Origin: Ohtaekwangia koreensis
GTDB lineage: Bacteria; Bacteroidota; Bacteroidia; Cytophagales; Cyclobacteriaceae
Assembly (NCBI RefSeq): GCF_900167975.1
Contig: NZ_FUZU01000003.1
Span: 248,001-312,000, forward strand
Direction: 5' to 3'
Length of the DNA: 64,000 nt
The notes under the pieces are model-generated. The model was not told where the DNA came from, did not search any database, and worked only from the letters and a program-made list of their open reading frames with translations. This document shows, in pieces, positions 43,023 to 51,697 of the stretch. The translations under genes were made by a program, and so were the position numbers. How positions within the stretch are numbered: position 1 is the first letter of the stretch; the number at the start of each line of letters is the position of its first letter.

Positions 43023-43877
43023 TTAAGAGCGGAACCACTTCCAGAATTTCCCCAACCAGGTTGTGGGAGTTTTGTCAAGATGATCAGAAGTCATCTGCAT
43101 CACGGGTTCATCGATCAAACGCGCGGGCTTTGTAGGAACAGAAGCTTTAACGCGTTGCTGATAGTATAGCGTACGTCTCTCCTTTTCACGTTTTGCTTCT
43201 TCCTCACGTTTTAATTCCGCTTCGCGTGCTTCATGTTCGCGTTGTAACGCTATAGGATTTCTTCGTGGCTGTTGGCTTCTGCGTTCGGAAGTATAATTCT
43301 TTCTTCCCTCAGATCGATTCCTGGTTGGTCTAACAGGTGCAGGTTCCTGAACTTTATCTTCCGGGGTTGCTGATGTTTCTTCTTCAGGGAGTTTTGCGAT
43401 CTCTTTTTTCTTCGGTTCCGGAAGTTCTATTTTACCCAACACTTTCAATCCGGCCAATTCAACTTTAGGAGCTTTGATAACTTCCGTCTTGTCCTCGATA
43501 ACTTCAGTCTTATCGTCCTCCTGTACATCAGCGACAATAATCTTTGTCTCTGCAGGTGCCGACTGAATTTCCTCTTGCAAAGAGGGTATAATTACCGGCT
43601 CTGGCTCAACCACAACCGTTTCTATAGCAGCCTCTGGCTCGAGGTTATTGATCTCGATGATATTTTTATCGGATACAACTTCCTGTACTTCTTCAACAGC
43701 CGGTTGCATAATTTCTTCCAGACGTGCAGGTGCAAAGTGTTGAATCACACGCACTACATACTCGTCATCTAACCGCGCATTCGTGCCGTCATCAATGCGG
43801 ATGTTGCTCGTTGCCAGAAAATCAACGATTTCAGCAGGTCTTACTGCCAGTTTTCTGGCCAATTGTCCTAACCTCAT
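43023..43877 (-). CDS. Orphan IF2-N-domain-like protein with charged linker
   Basis: About 284 aa. The first 50 residues (MRLGQLARKLAVRPAEIVDF, then IDDGTNARLDDEYVVRVIQH) closely resemble the N-terminal IF2_N module of Bacteroidota initiation factor IF-2. The rest is a Glu/Pro/Val-rich segment followed by an Arg/Lys/Glu helix (HEAREAELKREEEAKREKER) and a short C-terminal basic-aromatic patch (TWLGKFWKWFRS). There is no GTPase domain. It may be a binding adaptor that borrows the IF-2 module; function unknown. ATG 43877 chosen over TTG 43904. Confidence 0.75.
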   Translation of the reverse strand: MRLGQLARKLAVRPAEIVDFLATSNIRIDDGTNARLDDEYVVRVIQHFAPARLEEIMQPAVEEVQEVVSDKNIIEINNLEPEAAIETVVVEPEPVIIPSLQEEIQSAPAETKIIVADVQEDDKTEVIEDKTEVIKAPKVELAGLKVLGKIELPEPKKKEIAKLPEEETSATPEDKVQEPAPVRPTRNRSEGRKNYTSERRSQQPRRNPIALQREHEAREAELKREEEAKREKERRTLYYQQRVKASVPTKPARLIDEPVMQMTSDHLDKTPTTWLGKFWKWFRS

Positions 43878-43943
43878 AGGATATACTTCATTAAACGGGT
43901 GCAAATATACCCATAGAAACAGTACGAAGACTTAGTCGTTCGA

Positions 43944-45842
43944 TTAAAAATCAATGGATACCACACCGTAGCCTTCCACAGGCTCCAGTCCGTGTTCTTT
44001 CGCAGGAATCCACGATGGACCTTCCAGCAAGATTTGCTTTGCTTTTTTATCCACCTCTTCGGATACACTCGTCTCTACTTGAATATCGGCTATCAACTTA
44101 TCCGTTGTAACCCTGAATGACAATCGCACAGTACCTTTCTCCGAGCTCTCAAACTTCTTTACCGCTTCCTGAAAATACTGTCCAAGTTTCGTATAGCCTC
44201 CTTCGGGCAACGGGTATAAACTACTGGCGTCATATACTACACCTTCTCCCTTTATACTTCTCGACCTGCCATGAAGCAATTTCCCCTGGTGATAATTCTC
44301 TTCATAATACATTTCTCCGTTTTCATGGCGACCATACCAGTATCCTTCTTTGTATCCATCTTTATACTCGCCTTCGGTTGCCACAACTCCATTCGCATAG
44401 CGTTGAATCTGTTTGCCTTCACCATCTTTCACCCATTGATGGCCTGTCGAGTCCCAAAAGTTCTTTAGAAAATAACGATCGGTATAGTATACTTCACTTT
44501 CCAATCGTCCATTAGTATGATAGGTCTCCCATTTTCCGATGCTCCTGTTATCTTTATAGCGACCAGCAGAGGTATAGGTGTTGTGATCTGAGTAATATAA
44601 AAACACGCCATCGCGTTTATCGTCTTTATAAGATCCCTTCATTTGTATAACACCGTTTGCATAGTGGTCGCGCACAGCTCCTTGCCACAAACCTAATGAA
44701 TCGCGATAGCCAATCCGGTAATATTCAGCGGGTGGCCCCGACACTTCTTCCCAATTGCGATCGTACCATACCGTTGTCATTTTCATGGGAGGCTGATCAG
44801 GTTCAGGCTCCTCTTTCTCAACGCGTACCCGCGTCATCAGTAAAGGGTAATCCAGCGATATAAAAGCCTTCAAAGAATCCTGCGCCAATTCTATACTATC
44901 CAGGTATATATAGGATTCACGATCAATCATCGCTACGCGCGCGATATTGATTTTCTTGCGTAATGCTATATACCGCTTTAGCTTAAAGGTATCAGGTTGC
45001 AAGGCTTCCGGTATATATTCCTGCTCCTGCAAGAGTATACCGGCAGTATCCCACAACATCGTATTTTTCCGGAACGCATCGGCAAAAGCCTCATCCGACA
45101 GGTTCTTCTTATCGAAGACCGCATTCGCGGAATCTTCTGCCGCCAATACTTTCTGAAAGAAATCAAAGTAATGTACCTGGTAACGAGGAAGCGCAAAATA
45201 TAGCAGTATAAGGATTGGAACGAATGCATACTCCACTAAAACCTTGTGAAACGACCGGGTGAACACCAGCGTAAATACCGCCAGTACGATACCGGCCGCA
45301 AGACCACCGAAGTGTGCCGCCTGATCTCCATTGAGTGCAGCAGAGAATAATGTATTAATACCCAGAAAAACAATGAAAGTAATCAGAATGGGTACTGCAG
45401 AAGTTTTCTGTTGCCTGCTATAGTATAGATTGAAAACAAGCAGAAATCCCAGTAGTCCGAAAAGCGCTCCTGATGCTCCCACCCCGACATTAAATAAATG
45501 CCAGTACAAACTACTGTATGCAGCGGCTATACCCGTGCTAAAATATACCCATAAGAATTTCTTCGTTCCCACTTTTTCTTCCAACTCACTTCCCACCAAG
45601 AACAACGCACTCATGTTTAGGGCGATGTGTAGTAAATGTCCATGCATAAACATGTGCGTGAACAATCTATACCATTCATCGCGCAGTACATAGGGATTAA
45701 ACAGCGCTCCACGTTTCAGGGCATTCTGACTCCAGGCAGGTTCATCAAGCGTGCCCGTCTGAAAATACATCACGACAAAAACACCGATGTTAACAACCAG
45801 GAGTATAATGGTGGCCGGGTATTTCTTTATAAACGCTAGCAT
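43944..45842 (-). CDS. Rhomboid protease fused to MORN/YwqK repeats and a TonB C-terminal-like domain
   Basis: A 632-aa membrane protein. Residues about 1-200 are a rhomboid domain with H72 and N76 of the HxxxN motif (GHLLHIALNM), catalytic S124 in GVGASGALFG and H177 in QAAHFGGLAAG. After an additional helix (about 200-215) and a linker, residues about 375-545 contain repeated YxNGxxxxxGxYKDxxxxG units of the MORN/toxin-antitoxin YwqK type. The last 70 residues (GTVRLSFRVTTDKLIADIQV, GPSWIPAKEHGL) resemble the periplasmic TonB C-terminal fold. It likely presents the C-terminal part on the periplasmic side. Confidence 0.83.
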   Translation of the reverse strand: MLAFIKKYPATIILLVVNIGVFVVMYFQTGTLDEPAWSQNALKRGALFNPYVLRDEWYRLFTHMFMHGHLLHIALNMSALFLVGSELEEKVGTKKFLWVYFSTGIAAAYSSLYWHLFNVGVGASGALFGLLGFLLVFNLYYSRQQKTSAVPILITFIVFLGINTLFSAALNGDQAAHFGGLAAGIVLAVFTLVFTRSFHKVLVEYAFVPILILLYFALPRYQVHYFDFFQKVLAAEDSANAVFDKKNLSDEAFADAFRKNTMLWDTAGILLQEQEYIPEALQPDTFKLKRYIALRKKINIARVAMIDRESYIYLDSIELAQDSLKAFISLDYPLLMTRVRVEKEEPEPDQPPMKMTTVWYDRNWEEVSGPPAEYYRIGYRDSLGLWQGAVRDHYANGVIQMKGSYKDDKRDGVFLYYSDHNTYTSAGRYKDNRSIGKWETYHTNGRLESEVYYTDRYFLKNFWDSTGHQWVKDGEGKQIQRYANGVVATEGEYKDGYKEGYWYGRHENGEMYYEENYHQGKLLHGRSRSIKGEGVVYDASSLYPLPEGGYTKLGQYFQEAVKKFESSEKGTVRLSFRVTTDKLIADIQVETSVSEEVDKKAKQILLEGPSWIPAKEHGLEPVEGYGVVSIDF

Positions 45843-45876
45843 GACGGTGCCTTCATTAAATTGGTGGGCTAAACAG

Positions 45877-45884
45877 CAAATTTA
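45877..45884 (-). promoter_or_regulatory. -7 box TAAATTTG upstream of the rhomboid fusion gene
   Basis: Exact TAnnTTTG on the minus strand, 34 bases ahead of the ATG at 45842. Confidence 0.4.
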
Positions 45885-45911
45885 TACCAGCTATACAGTT
45901 ACAGTATAGAT

Positions 45912-46313
45912 CTATTCGTCTGGTCCTTTTCTCCATTTCTTTTTCTCGGAGTGAAGCTTCTTCTTCTGAATCCGGTTTTGAACCGATGTTTTGGAGGGCT
46001 TCGTGGCCTTACGCGCTTTCTTTTTTTCAAAGGCCTTCGCGATGACCTTTTGGAATTTCAGAATTACGGCTTCCTTGTTATCAAGCTGCGAGCGTTTATC
46101 CTGTGATGTCAATACCAGTACTCCCTCCGTTGTAAGGCGGGTGGCCAGTTTCATAGCCAGGATCTGTTTTTCTTCTTCGGTGAGAATAGATGAATTCGCA
46201 ACATCAAACTTCAACGTTACTTTCGTATTTACTTTATTTACATTCTGCCCGCCAGGTCCGCTGCTGCGCGATGTACTGAAAACTAATTCTCTGCTTAACT
46301 TTGTTGGATCCAT
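45912..46313 (-). CDS. arfB: Alternative ribosome-rescue factor B
   Basis: A 133-aa peptidyl-tRNA hydrolase that frees ribosomes stalled without a stop codon. The catalytic GGQ is at residues 21-23 in SSGPGGQNVNKVNTKV, and the long basic C-terminal tail (KKKARKATKPSKTSVQNRIQ, then KKWRKGPDE) that enters the empty mRNA channel is intact. Length matches ArfB/YaeJ rather than full release factors. Confidence 0.94.
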   Translation of the reverse strand: MDPTKLSRELVFSTSRSSGPGGQNVNKVNTKVTLKFDVANSSILTEEEKQILAMKLATRLTTEGVLVLTSQDKRSQLDNKEAVILKFQKVIAKAFEKKKARKATKPSKTSVQNRIQKKKLHSEKKKWRKGPDE

Positions 46314-46343
46314 TGCGTGGATACGGATTTATACCGGTATATG

Positions 46344-47132
46344 TTACTTGATAATTTCCTTTACTAATTTTCGCTCTTTTGCTTCTCCGTTTTCTTCGTA
46401 GACGTAGTAAGCGTTACTTTCTTCTTTCAGAGCGATTACTTTCTTCACTTCGTTATCTTCAAAATATATAGCAGCCTGATCATCGCAGGCATAGCCCGGT
46501 TTAAATTCCCTGGACTTTATATACGAGTGATAGAGCGGTCTGCGCGTAGGCTCCGAATCATAATGTGGACAATGACTTCCTTTGATAAAACCCAGGCATT
46601 CCACCTTGGATATATCTTTCGGACGTGAATCAGTAGTACCGTGTTCGAACCAGCAAAGTGAGCCTGCGCTTCCACCAGCCAAAACAATTCCTTTGTCCCA
46701 CGCCTGGCGTAAAATGGTATCTATACCCTGCGCCTTCCAGATGGCCATCATGTTCAAGGTATTGCCACCTCCTACTACAATACCATCCATGCTCAGTAAA
46801 ACTTCTTCAAACGATACCTTCTGATTATAGCTGCTGATAAACATACGTTGTACAAAAGGCTTTACGTCCAGCGGAGCACAAGTCTCAAACCAGTTTGCAA
46901 TACCAAACGGATTGTCGGCAGATGCCGTGGGTATAAAACAAAGACGCGGCATACTTTTACCCGTAAGCCCAGCCATATATTTGATAAACGTTTGGTTATA
47001 ACCTCCTCCGAAAATCAGGATTTTACGTTTGTTATTTTCTTCAGACATACTCATAGCGCTCGATGATGACAGTGGTAAATTCATTCCTACAAAGGTTGTA
47101 CTTGTTATTCCGATAAATTTTCTTCTTTTCAT
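46344..47132 (-). CDS. Peptidase E-like (S51) protein with Tat-like leader
   Basis: About 262 aa of the type 1 glutamine-amidotransferase-like fold. The nucleophile elbow GGSAGSLCWF carries a Ser, as in dipeptidase E and cyanophycinase rather than the Cys of amidotransferases; HCPHYDSEPTR holds a likely catalytic His. The N-terminus (KRRKFIGITSTTFVG) looks like a twin-arginine signal, which would place the enzyme in the periplasm, unusual for peptidase E. ATG 47132 was chosen because the twin arginine sits 3 residues in. Peptidase E cleaves aspartyl dipeptides; the true substrate is unknown. Confidence 0.82.
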   Translation of the reverse strand: MKRRKFIGITSTTFVGMNLPLSSSSAMSMSEENNKRKILIFGGGYNQTFIKYMAGLTGKSMPRLCFIPTASADNPFGIANWFETCAPLDVKPFVQRMFISSYNQKVSFEEVLLSMDGIVVGGGNTLNMMAIWKAQGIDTILRQAWDKGIVLAGGSAGSLCWFEHGTTDSRPKDISKVECLGFIKGSHCPHYDSEPTRRPLYHSYIKSREFKPGYACDDQAAIYFEDNEVKKVIALKEESNAYYVYEENGEAKERKLVKEIIK

Positions 47133-47224
47133 ACTCTTGAGAGGGTCGGGTTTGAAGAGCTGTTTTAAGATATATATTATTTGATACAAAATAAACCGAT
47201 AGCAACGAAAAGCTTAAAAGTAAG

Positions 47225-48196
47225 TTAAGACTGTTTGTGAGCCAGGGTATATTCTTCTACCAGGGTGCGTACGATCTGCGCCATGGGCAACACACGTTTC
47301 ACATGTTCAATGGCAGGGCCGGCACACCAAACGGTTTTATAGGTAGCACCAAAGGCTGCCTTCTCCACGGCCTTCATGCCGCGCAACGCGATCAGCATTT
47401 TAGCATACTTTTTTAAGGTCTTGTTATTATTCAGGATCCATTCCAGCAAGTTGGCTTTCGTACCAAGCTGTTGGACATAAGGCGTATTGATCACTGTAAG
47501 AGGTGAACCGGACAGCTTATTTGTGCGAACTATATCTTTTTCACCGTAATCAATCATCGCCTGTTTATACTCAGGAGATATATCGGATTCTTCACACGCT
47601 ATAAAGATGGTGCCAACCGATACACCCGCAGCTCCCCAATCTATAGCCTGCTTTATGTCTTGTCCGTGTGCTACACCACCTGCAGAGATAATCGGAATGT
47701 TGCAATGCTCTTTTAGCTCAGTAATCAATTCCTGTGGAGATAAATTTCCTGCATGGCCCCCAGCCCTGGCGTTGACAGCGATCACGGCATCAGCTCCCAG
47801 CGCTTCTACTTTTTGTGCGTATTGCAGATCCACTACATCACAAAATACTTTTATACCCAGTGGACGGCATCGCTCGATTACTTCTTTCGGATTACCAAGC
47901 GAAGTAATGATATAGTCTACTTTCAATTCCAATAAGGTATCCAGCTGACTTTTATACTTTGGGTTTGATTTGTTCACGATCAGGTTAACACCAAACGGTT
48001 TTGATGAAAAGGCTTTGATCTCCCGGATGGCAGCCCGCAATTCCTGGTCGGTTCTATAGTTCAACGCCGGGAATGCCGCTGTAACGCCCTGGCTAAGGGC
48101 CGCCTTGATCATCTTTGTGTTTGAGATCAGGAACATAGGAGCGACAATGACGGGGTATTCGATTCCCAGGAGTTTATCCAGTGTGATGTTCGACAT
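47225..48196 (-). CDS. Nitronate monooxygenase family flavoprotein
   Basis: A 323-aa FMN-dependent TIM-barrel of the NMO/2-nitropropane dioxygenase family. Recognisable parts are the N-terminal YPVIVAPMFLISN strand, AVNARAGGHAGN with the catalytic His region, PIISAGGVAHGQDI and GAAGVSVGTIFIACEES binding the FMN phosphate. It could oxidise nitronates or act as an enoyl-reductase-like relative. It follows the NAD(P)-binding protein gene by 11 bases. Confidence 0.88.
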   Translation of the reverse strand: MSNITLDKLLGIEYPVIVAPMFLISNTKMIKAALSQGVTAAFPALNYRTDQELRAAIREIKAFSSKPFGVNLIVNKSNPKYKSQLDTLLELKVDYIITSLGNPKEVIERCRPLGIKVFCDVVDLQYAQKVEALGADAVIAVNARAGGHAGNLSPQELITELKEHCNIPIISAGGVAHGQDIKQAIDWGAAGVSVGTIFIACEESDISPEYKQAMIDYGEKDIVRTNKLSGSPLTVINTPYVQQLGTKANLLEWILNNNKTLKKYAKMLIALRGMKAVEKAAFGATYKTVWCAGPAIEHVKRVLPMAQIVRTLVEEYTLAHKQS

Positions 48197-48207
48197 GTAT
48201 ATATAGG

Positions 48208-49023
48208 TCAGCGGTTTTGTGATTGTGCAGTACTTGCTATAGCAAGTGGATCGTGGTGAATAAATGTATAGTTTAGTAGTTGCTTCAGCTTCTCTGAACT
48301 CACAATTTTAGATTTGCTGCTATCGGACTCAACAAATGTCGGAGGTTCCATATCGAGTATTTCACTGGCACGGGTATAAAACTCTTTTCGGGTTGGATGC
48401 AGATCTGCACATGCGTTGAATACTTCATCCCAGATTTGCTGTTCAATAATTTGTTTGATTATATCAATGCAATCATCCAGATGAATAATGTTGACAGCAT
48501 GGTTTTTACCTGCTAGATCTTTTTTACCGGAAAGAAACCTCCCGGGATGTCTGCCGGGCCCAACAAGTCCTCCGAAGCGAATCGTGGTCGTTACAAACTG
48601 TGCATTGATTATCGCCTCTGCTTGCGCGAGATAAGAATCCTGCGCAGCATCTTCTTCGTGTACTATACCGTCACGATCCGGGTAAACTGCTGTTGAGCTT
48701 ATATATACTATATTGGAAATGCTACCACGCTTTGCTTCCTCCAATACTTGTTCGAGTAGCGCGAGGTACGTTTCCGGTGAACTTGATTTTATCCGTGGTG
48801 GTATACTGATGATCAGTATATCCGACTGAAAAAAAAGCTGAAGGTCTTTCCCTTCTGCACGCGGATTGAATTTTAACAAGTATGGCTTTATACCGAGCTC
48901 CGTGAGTTCGTTAAACTTCACTTCCTGTGTAGTAGACCCGGCAACGCTATATCCCGACCTGACAAGTTCTGCACCAAGCGGTTTCCCCAGCCATCCGCAT
49001 CCCAGGATACTAATCGATCTCAA
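48208..49023 (-). CDS. SDR-like NAD(P)-binding protein (YeeZ type)
   Basis: A 271-aa extended short-chain-dehydrogenase-like protein. The dinucleotide motif is ILGCGWLGKPLG, of the GxGxxG type seen in YeeZ-like epimerases, followed by a Thr-Thr pair (AGSTTQEVK) after the second strand. The active-site strand IVYISSTAVYPD contains the Ser-Thr-Tyr set. Start is TTG at 49023 because no in-frame ATG is near the N-terminal strand. Substrate unknown. Confidence 0.83.
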   Translation of the reverse strand: MRSISILGCGWLGKPLGAELVRSGYSVAGSTTQEVKFNELTELGIKPYLLKFNPRAEGKDLQLFFQSDILIISIPPRIKSSSPETYLALLEQVLEEAKRGSISNIVYISSTAVYPDRDGIVHEEDAAQDSYLAQAEAIINAQFVTTTIRFGGLVGPGRHPGRFLSGKKDLAGKNHAVNIIHLDDCIDIIKQIIEQQIWDEVFNACADLHPTRKEFYTRASEILDMEPPTFVESDSSKSKIVSSEKLKQLLNYTFIHHDPLAIASTAQSQNR

Positions 49024-49075
49024 TGTATTATTTCTTTAAAGGGTCTGGTCAGCGGACGCATGTATATATATACCG

Positions 49076-50275
49076 TCAGTTTGCTGTAATTTCAATTTCA
49101 ATACGATCGTTCAGTTTGGCACTCGGTCCGTTTTCAGGCGCAAGCATGTTCTGTGAACCCCACGCATAAATATCCGCTCGGCTTTTATCTATACCGTGGT
49201 CGATGAGATAATTCTGTACAGCCAGTGCACGCAGCCTTGAAAGTTCCTTGGCATTGCCGGTAACTTCTTCAGCACCCTTTGTTGTAAAATAATTTTTGGA
49301 TTGTCCTACCGCTATGATCTTCTTAGAATTCATGGTGTTGCAATGACCGTGAATTTTGATCCTGTAATTCGGATTATTCGTCATCATGCTGACGAGTTCA
49401 TCTAATTCGCTTTTAGATTCCGGTAACATCACCACAGCATCTTTATAAAAGGCCACATGGTACATAACGGATACATCACCCTTCTTCATGCGTTCCAACG
49501 TATAAGGAATAACCCAGGCACCTTTTGAATCTTGTACCGCACCACCTTCGATCGTTGACGGATTGTTGTAGTCCATAAACCGCACAACTTCCTTATACCC
49601 AAAGATACCGCATACCAACGACATCGGATTGTTAGCGTTGGACGGACGAAGTATATCTATATACTTATCTGTTTTATAAGTCGCCAGGTCACGACCACGG
49701 TTAAAATCCACATTGTGTACTTCACCTTTCACTGGCTTGCCATCGGCCGTTTGCAACACGAATCTAAAAAGTTTGCCACGCACCACTGCGGGTACTTCGG
49801 GCTCCGCGTTCGCGGCACTATCCGGTGTAGCAGCCGGAATTTCAGCAACAGTCACAGTGTCAGCCGTTACGGGAGGAGCTACATCCGGTATAACTGCAGC
49901 GGTCGTGTCTTTAGGCGGATCAACTTGCACTACCGGTTTTTCTATTACGACTGGCGGCAATGCGCCACCTTCCAATACACCGGTATAAAGCCAGGCATCT
50001 TTAAATTCACTTTCTTTCTGAAGACTCGTGACCTTTGCTTGCACCTCAGCACGGTTTGTACTTTTAAGAGTATATACATAGTAGAGATGCTTCTTGTTAT
50101 ATAGTCCGTAATCTGCATAATACAGACGACTGCGGACATAGCCGGTAAACTTTTCCGCATTTATTTCTACGGCAAACACTCCTACTACAGCATAATGATA
50201 CTGCTGCGCAAAAGTGGCCGAAGCAATGAGAACAAAAAATGCCATGACGGCCAAGCGGGTAACTATATTTTTCAT
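49076..50275 (-). CDS. OmpA-family envelope protein with possible SPOR-like N-terminus
   Basis: A 399-aa exported protein: signal peptide ending SATFAQ, a region at about 25-100 whose helix-strand pattern (KFTGYVRSRLYYADYGLYNK, KSEFKDAWLYTG) recalls a SPOR domain, a Pro/Val/Thr-rich linker (about 105-165), a beta-rich middle and a C-terminal OmpA peptidoglycan-binding domain (about 285-399). The last has the usual IKIHGHCNTMNS and LSRLRALAVQNYLIDHGIDK motifs with an Arg/Asp ligand pair for meso-DAP. It tethers the outer membrane to the wall. Confidence 0.85.
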   Translation of the reverse strand: MKNIVTRLAVMAFFVLIASATFAQQYHYAVVGVFAVEINAEKFTGYVRSRLYYADYGLYNKKHLYYVYTLKSTNRAEVQAKVTSLQKESEFKDAWLYTGVLEGGALPPVVIEKPVVQVDPPKDTTAAVIPDVAPPVTADTVTVAEIPAATPDSAANAEPEVPAVVRGKLFRFVLQTADGKPVKGEVHNVDFNRGRDLATYKTDKYIDILRPSNANNPMSLVCGIFGYKEVVRFMDYNNPSTIEGGAVQDSKGAWVIPYTLERMKKGDVSVMYHVAFYKDAVVMLPESKSELDELVSMMTNNPNYRIKIHGHCNTMNSKKIIAVGQSKNYFTTKGAEEVTGNAKELSRLRALAVQNYLIDHGIDKSRADIYAWGSQNMLAPENGPSAKLNDRIEIEITAN

Positions 50276-50462
50276 AGGCTTTAGAGGGGGAATGCTGCTA
50301 AATTAGTAAAAAGGTTCTAGCTATGAGTCATCCTCCGTGAATTGATCCTGATTTTTACATTCTTTTCGTTAACGCTTGCATAATGTAGTTCGGGCTCATC
50401 GTGTGGATTTGAAAATTTTAAAAAGTTTTTTTTGAGTTCTTTCACACGGTATATCCACGAAA

Positions 50463-51239
50463 TTAAAAATCAGTATTGGGCTCTCTCAAACTCAACTCCT
50501 CGATCCAGATATTACGAAAAAGAACATCGTGTCCTTCAGCCTGTAACTTCAAACCGCCCGGAACATCGGTAATACCTTTACCCCCATCATTGCCTCCATC
50601 AATTCCTGAATTAGCACCACCCCATACTTGCTGTATAGGTTGATTGGTATATACTTTCCGGCCGTTAAAGTACATGGACAACATCGCTTTTTCCGTGAGC
50701 TTTCCATTTTCAAATCGTGCAGCACGGAAAACTATATCATACGCATTCCATTTGCCCAGACCGTTGTATGCATCGTATGGTGATTCGGTTTCATTGATCA
50801 CCGCTGCCATACCATGACTTGTGGAGTCACCATCCAACACCTGGATCTCATAGCGGTTTTGTAGATATACACCGCTGTTACCTCCCGGCTTTACAATCAG
50901 AAATTCAATGTGAAGTCTGAAATCACGAAAGTCTTTTTTCGTAACTATATCTGCTGTGCCGTATTTACCACCGGCAGCAGTAGGGTCGTTACCGTTCAGT
51001 ACCGTGCCTTTATCAACCGGATCTTTCACGATGGTCCATTTTATAGGCAATGAAGCCGCCAGTCGCGGACCTTTCCAATACGTCCACTTCTCATCCAGCA
51101 TCTTTCGCGTACCGTCAAAAAATATCTCTGCCTTTTTAGGGGCCTTCACCCCCACACCAACTTGTGCGTGTACCGGAAACGCGAACGCTATACTCACAAT
51201 TGCCAGGAATATGATGCGTGTCTTGAGAGTCTTTTTCAT
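50463..51239 (-). CDS. Secreted DUF1080 (3-keto-disaccharide hydrolase-like) protein
   Basis: A 258-aa protein with a signal peptide ending FPVHAQ and a concanavalin/laminin-like jelly roll of the DUF1080 family: FRDFRLHIEFLIVKPGGNSG, GVYLQNRYEIQVLD, GKWNAYDIVFRAARFENGK and a final ILE/NIWIEEL strand. DUF1080 proteins hydrolyse 3-keto-glycosides in Bacteroidota. It stands alone; no oxidase or isomerase partners are near. Confidence 0.87.
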   Translation of the reverse strand: MKKTLKTRIIFLAIVSIAFAFPVHAQVGVGVKAPKKAEIFFDGTRKMLDEKWTYWKGPRLAASLPIKWTIVKDPVDKGTVLNGNDPTAAGGKYGTADIVTKKDFRDFRLHIEFLIVKPGGNSGVYLQNRYEIQVLDGDSTSHGMAAVINETESPYDAYNGLGKWNAYDIVFRAARFENGKLTEKAMLSMYFNGRKVYTNQPIQQVWGGANSGIDGGNDGGKGITDVPGGLKLQAEGHDVLFRNIWIEELSLREPNTDF

Positions 51240-51323
51240 TTTTTAAAGGTTATAGTTCTATACTTTGTTGAAACATCTATCAAAGATCATAAGGCCGGCC
51301 GCTATATATTATGAAGCACGGTA

Positions 51324-51695
51324 TTATACCCAATTTCTTTTCTCAAAAAAACGAAAAGCAAGGTAACCCAGTCCTACCCCTATGGTATTGGCAACAACGT
51401 CTGCTATAGATGGACCGCGTCCGGGAACAAACTGTTGTAAAAATTCGATCATGATACCGAAGGCTGTACTATACAGTGTCGTAATCAAAAGCACCTTGGC
51501 GGGACGCCCGGTATAATCGCAGGTCTTCTTCAAGGCATAAGACGACAGCAGCATCAGTGTACCGAAAATAAAAAAGTGAACAACTTTATCGATTTGAAAG
51601 AACCCTACTTTCGGAAGGGTCTTGCCCGGAATCAATGTTACCACCAGAATTATAAACGACCACACCAACGCAGGCCAGGTATACCGAATCAACAT
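51324..51695 (-). CDS. VanZ-family membrane protein
   Basis: A 123-aa protein with four helices and family motifs IPGKTLPKV, DKVVHFFIFGTLMLL and EFLQQFVPGRGPSIADVVAN, the last being the VanZ/YgkP signature. VanZ members influence sensitivity to glycopeptides, but most are uncharacterised. It follows the class IV aminotransferase by 2 bases and completes a three-gene run with it and the P1 peptidase. Confidence 0.87.
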   Translation of the reverse strand: MLIRYTWPALVWSFIILVVTLIPGKTLPKVGFFQIDKVVHFFIFGTLMLLSSYALKKTCDYTGRPAKVLLITTLYSTAFGIMIEFLQQFVPGRGPSIADVVANTIGVGLGYLAFRFFEKRNWV

Positions 51696-51697
51696 AC

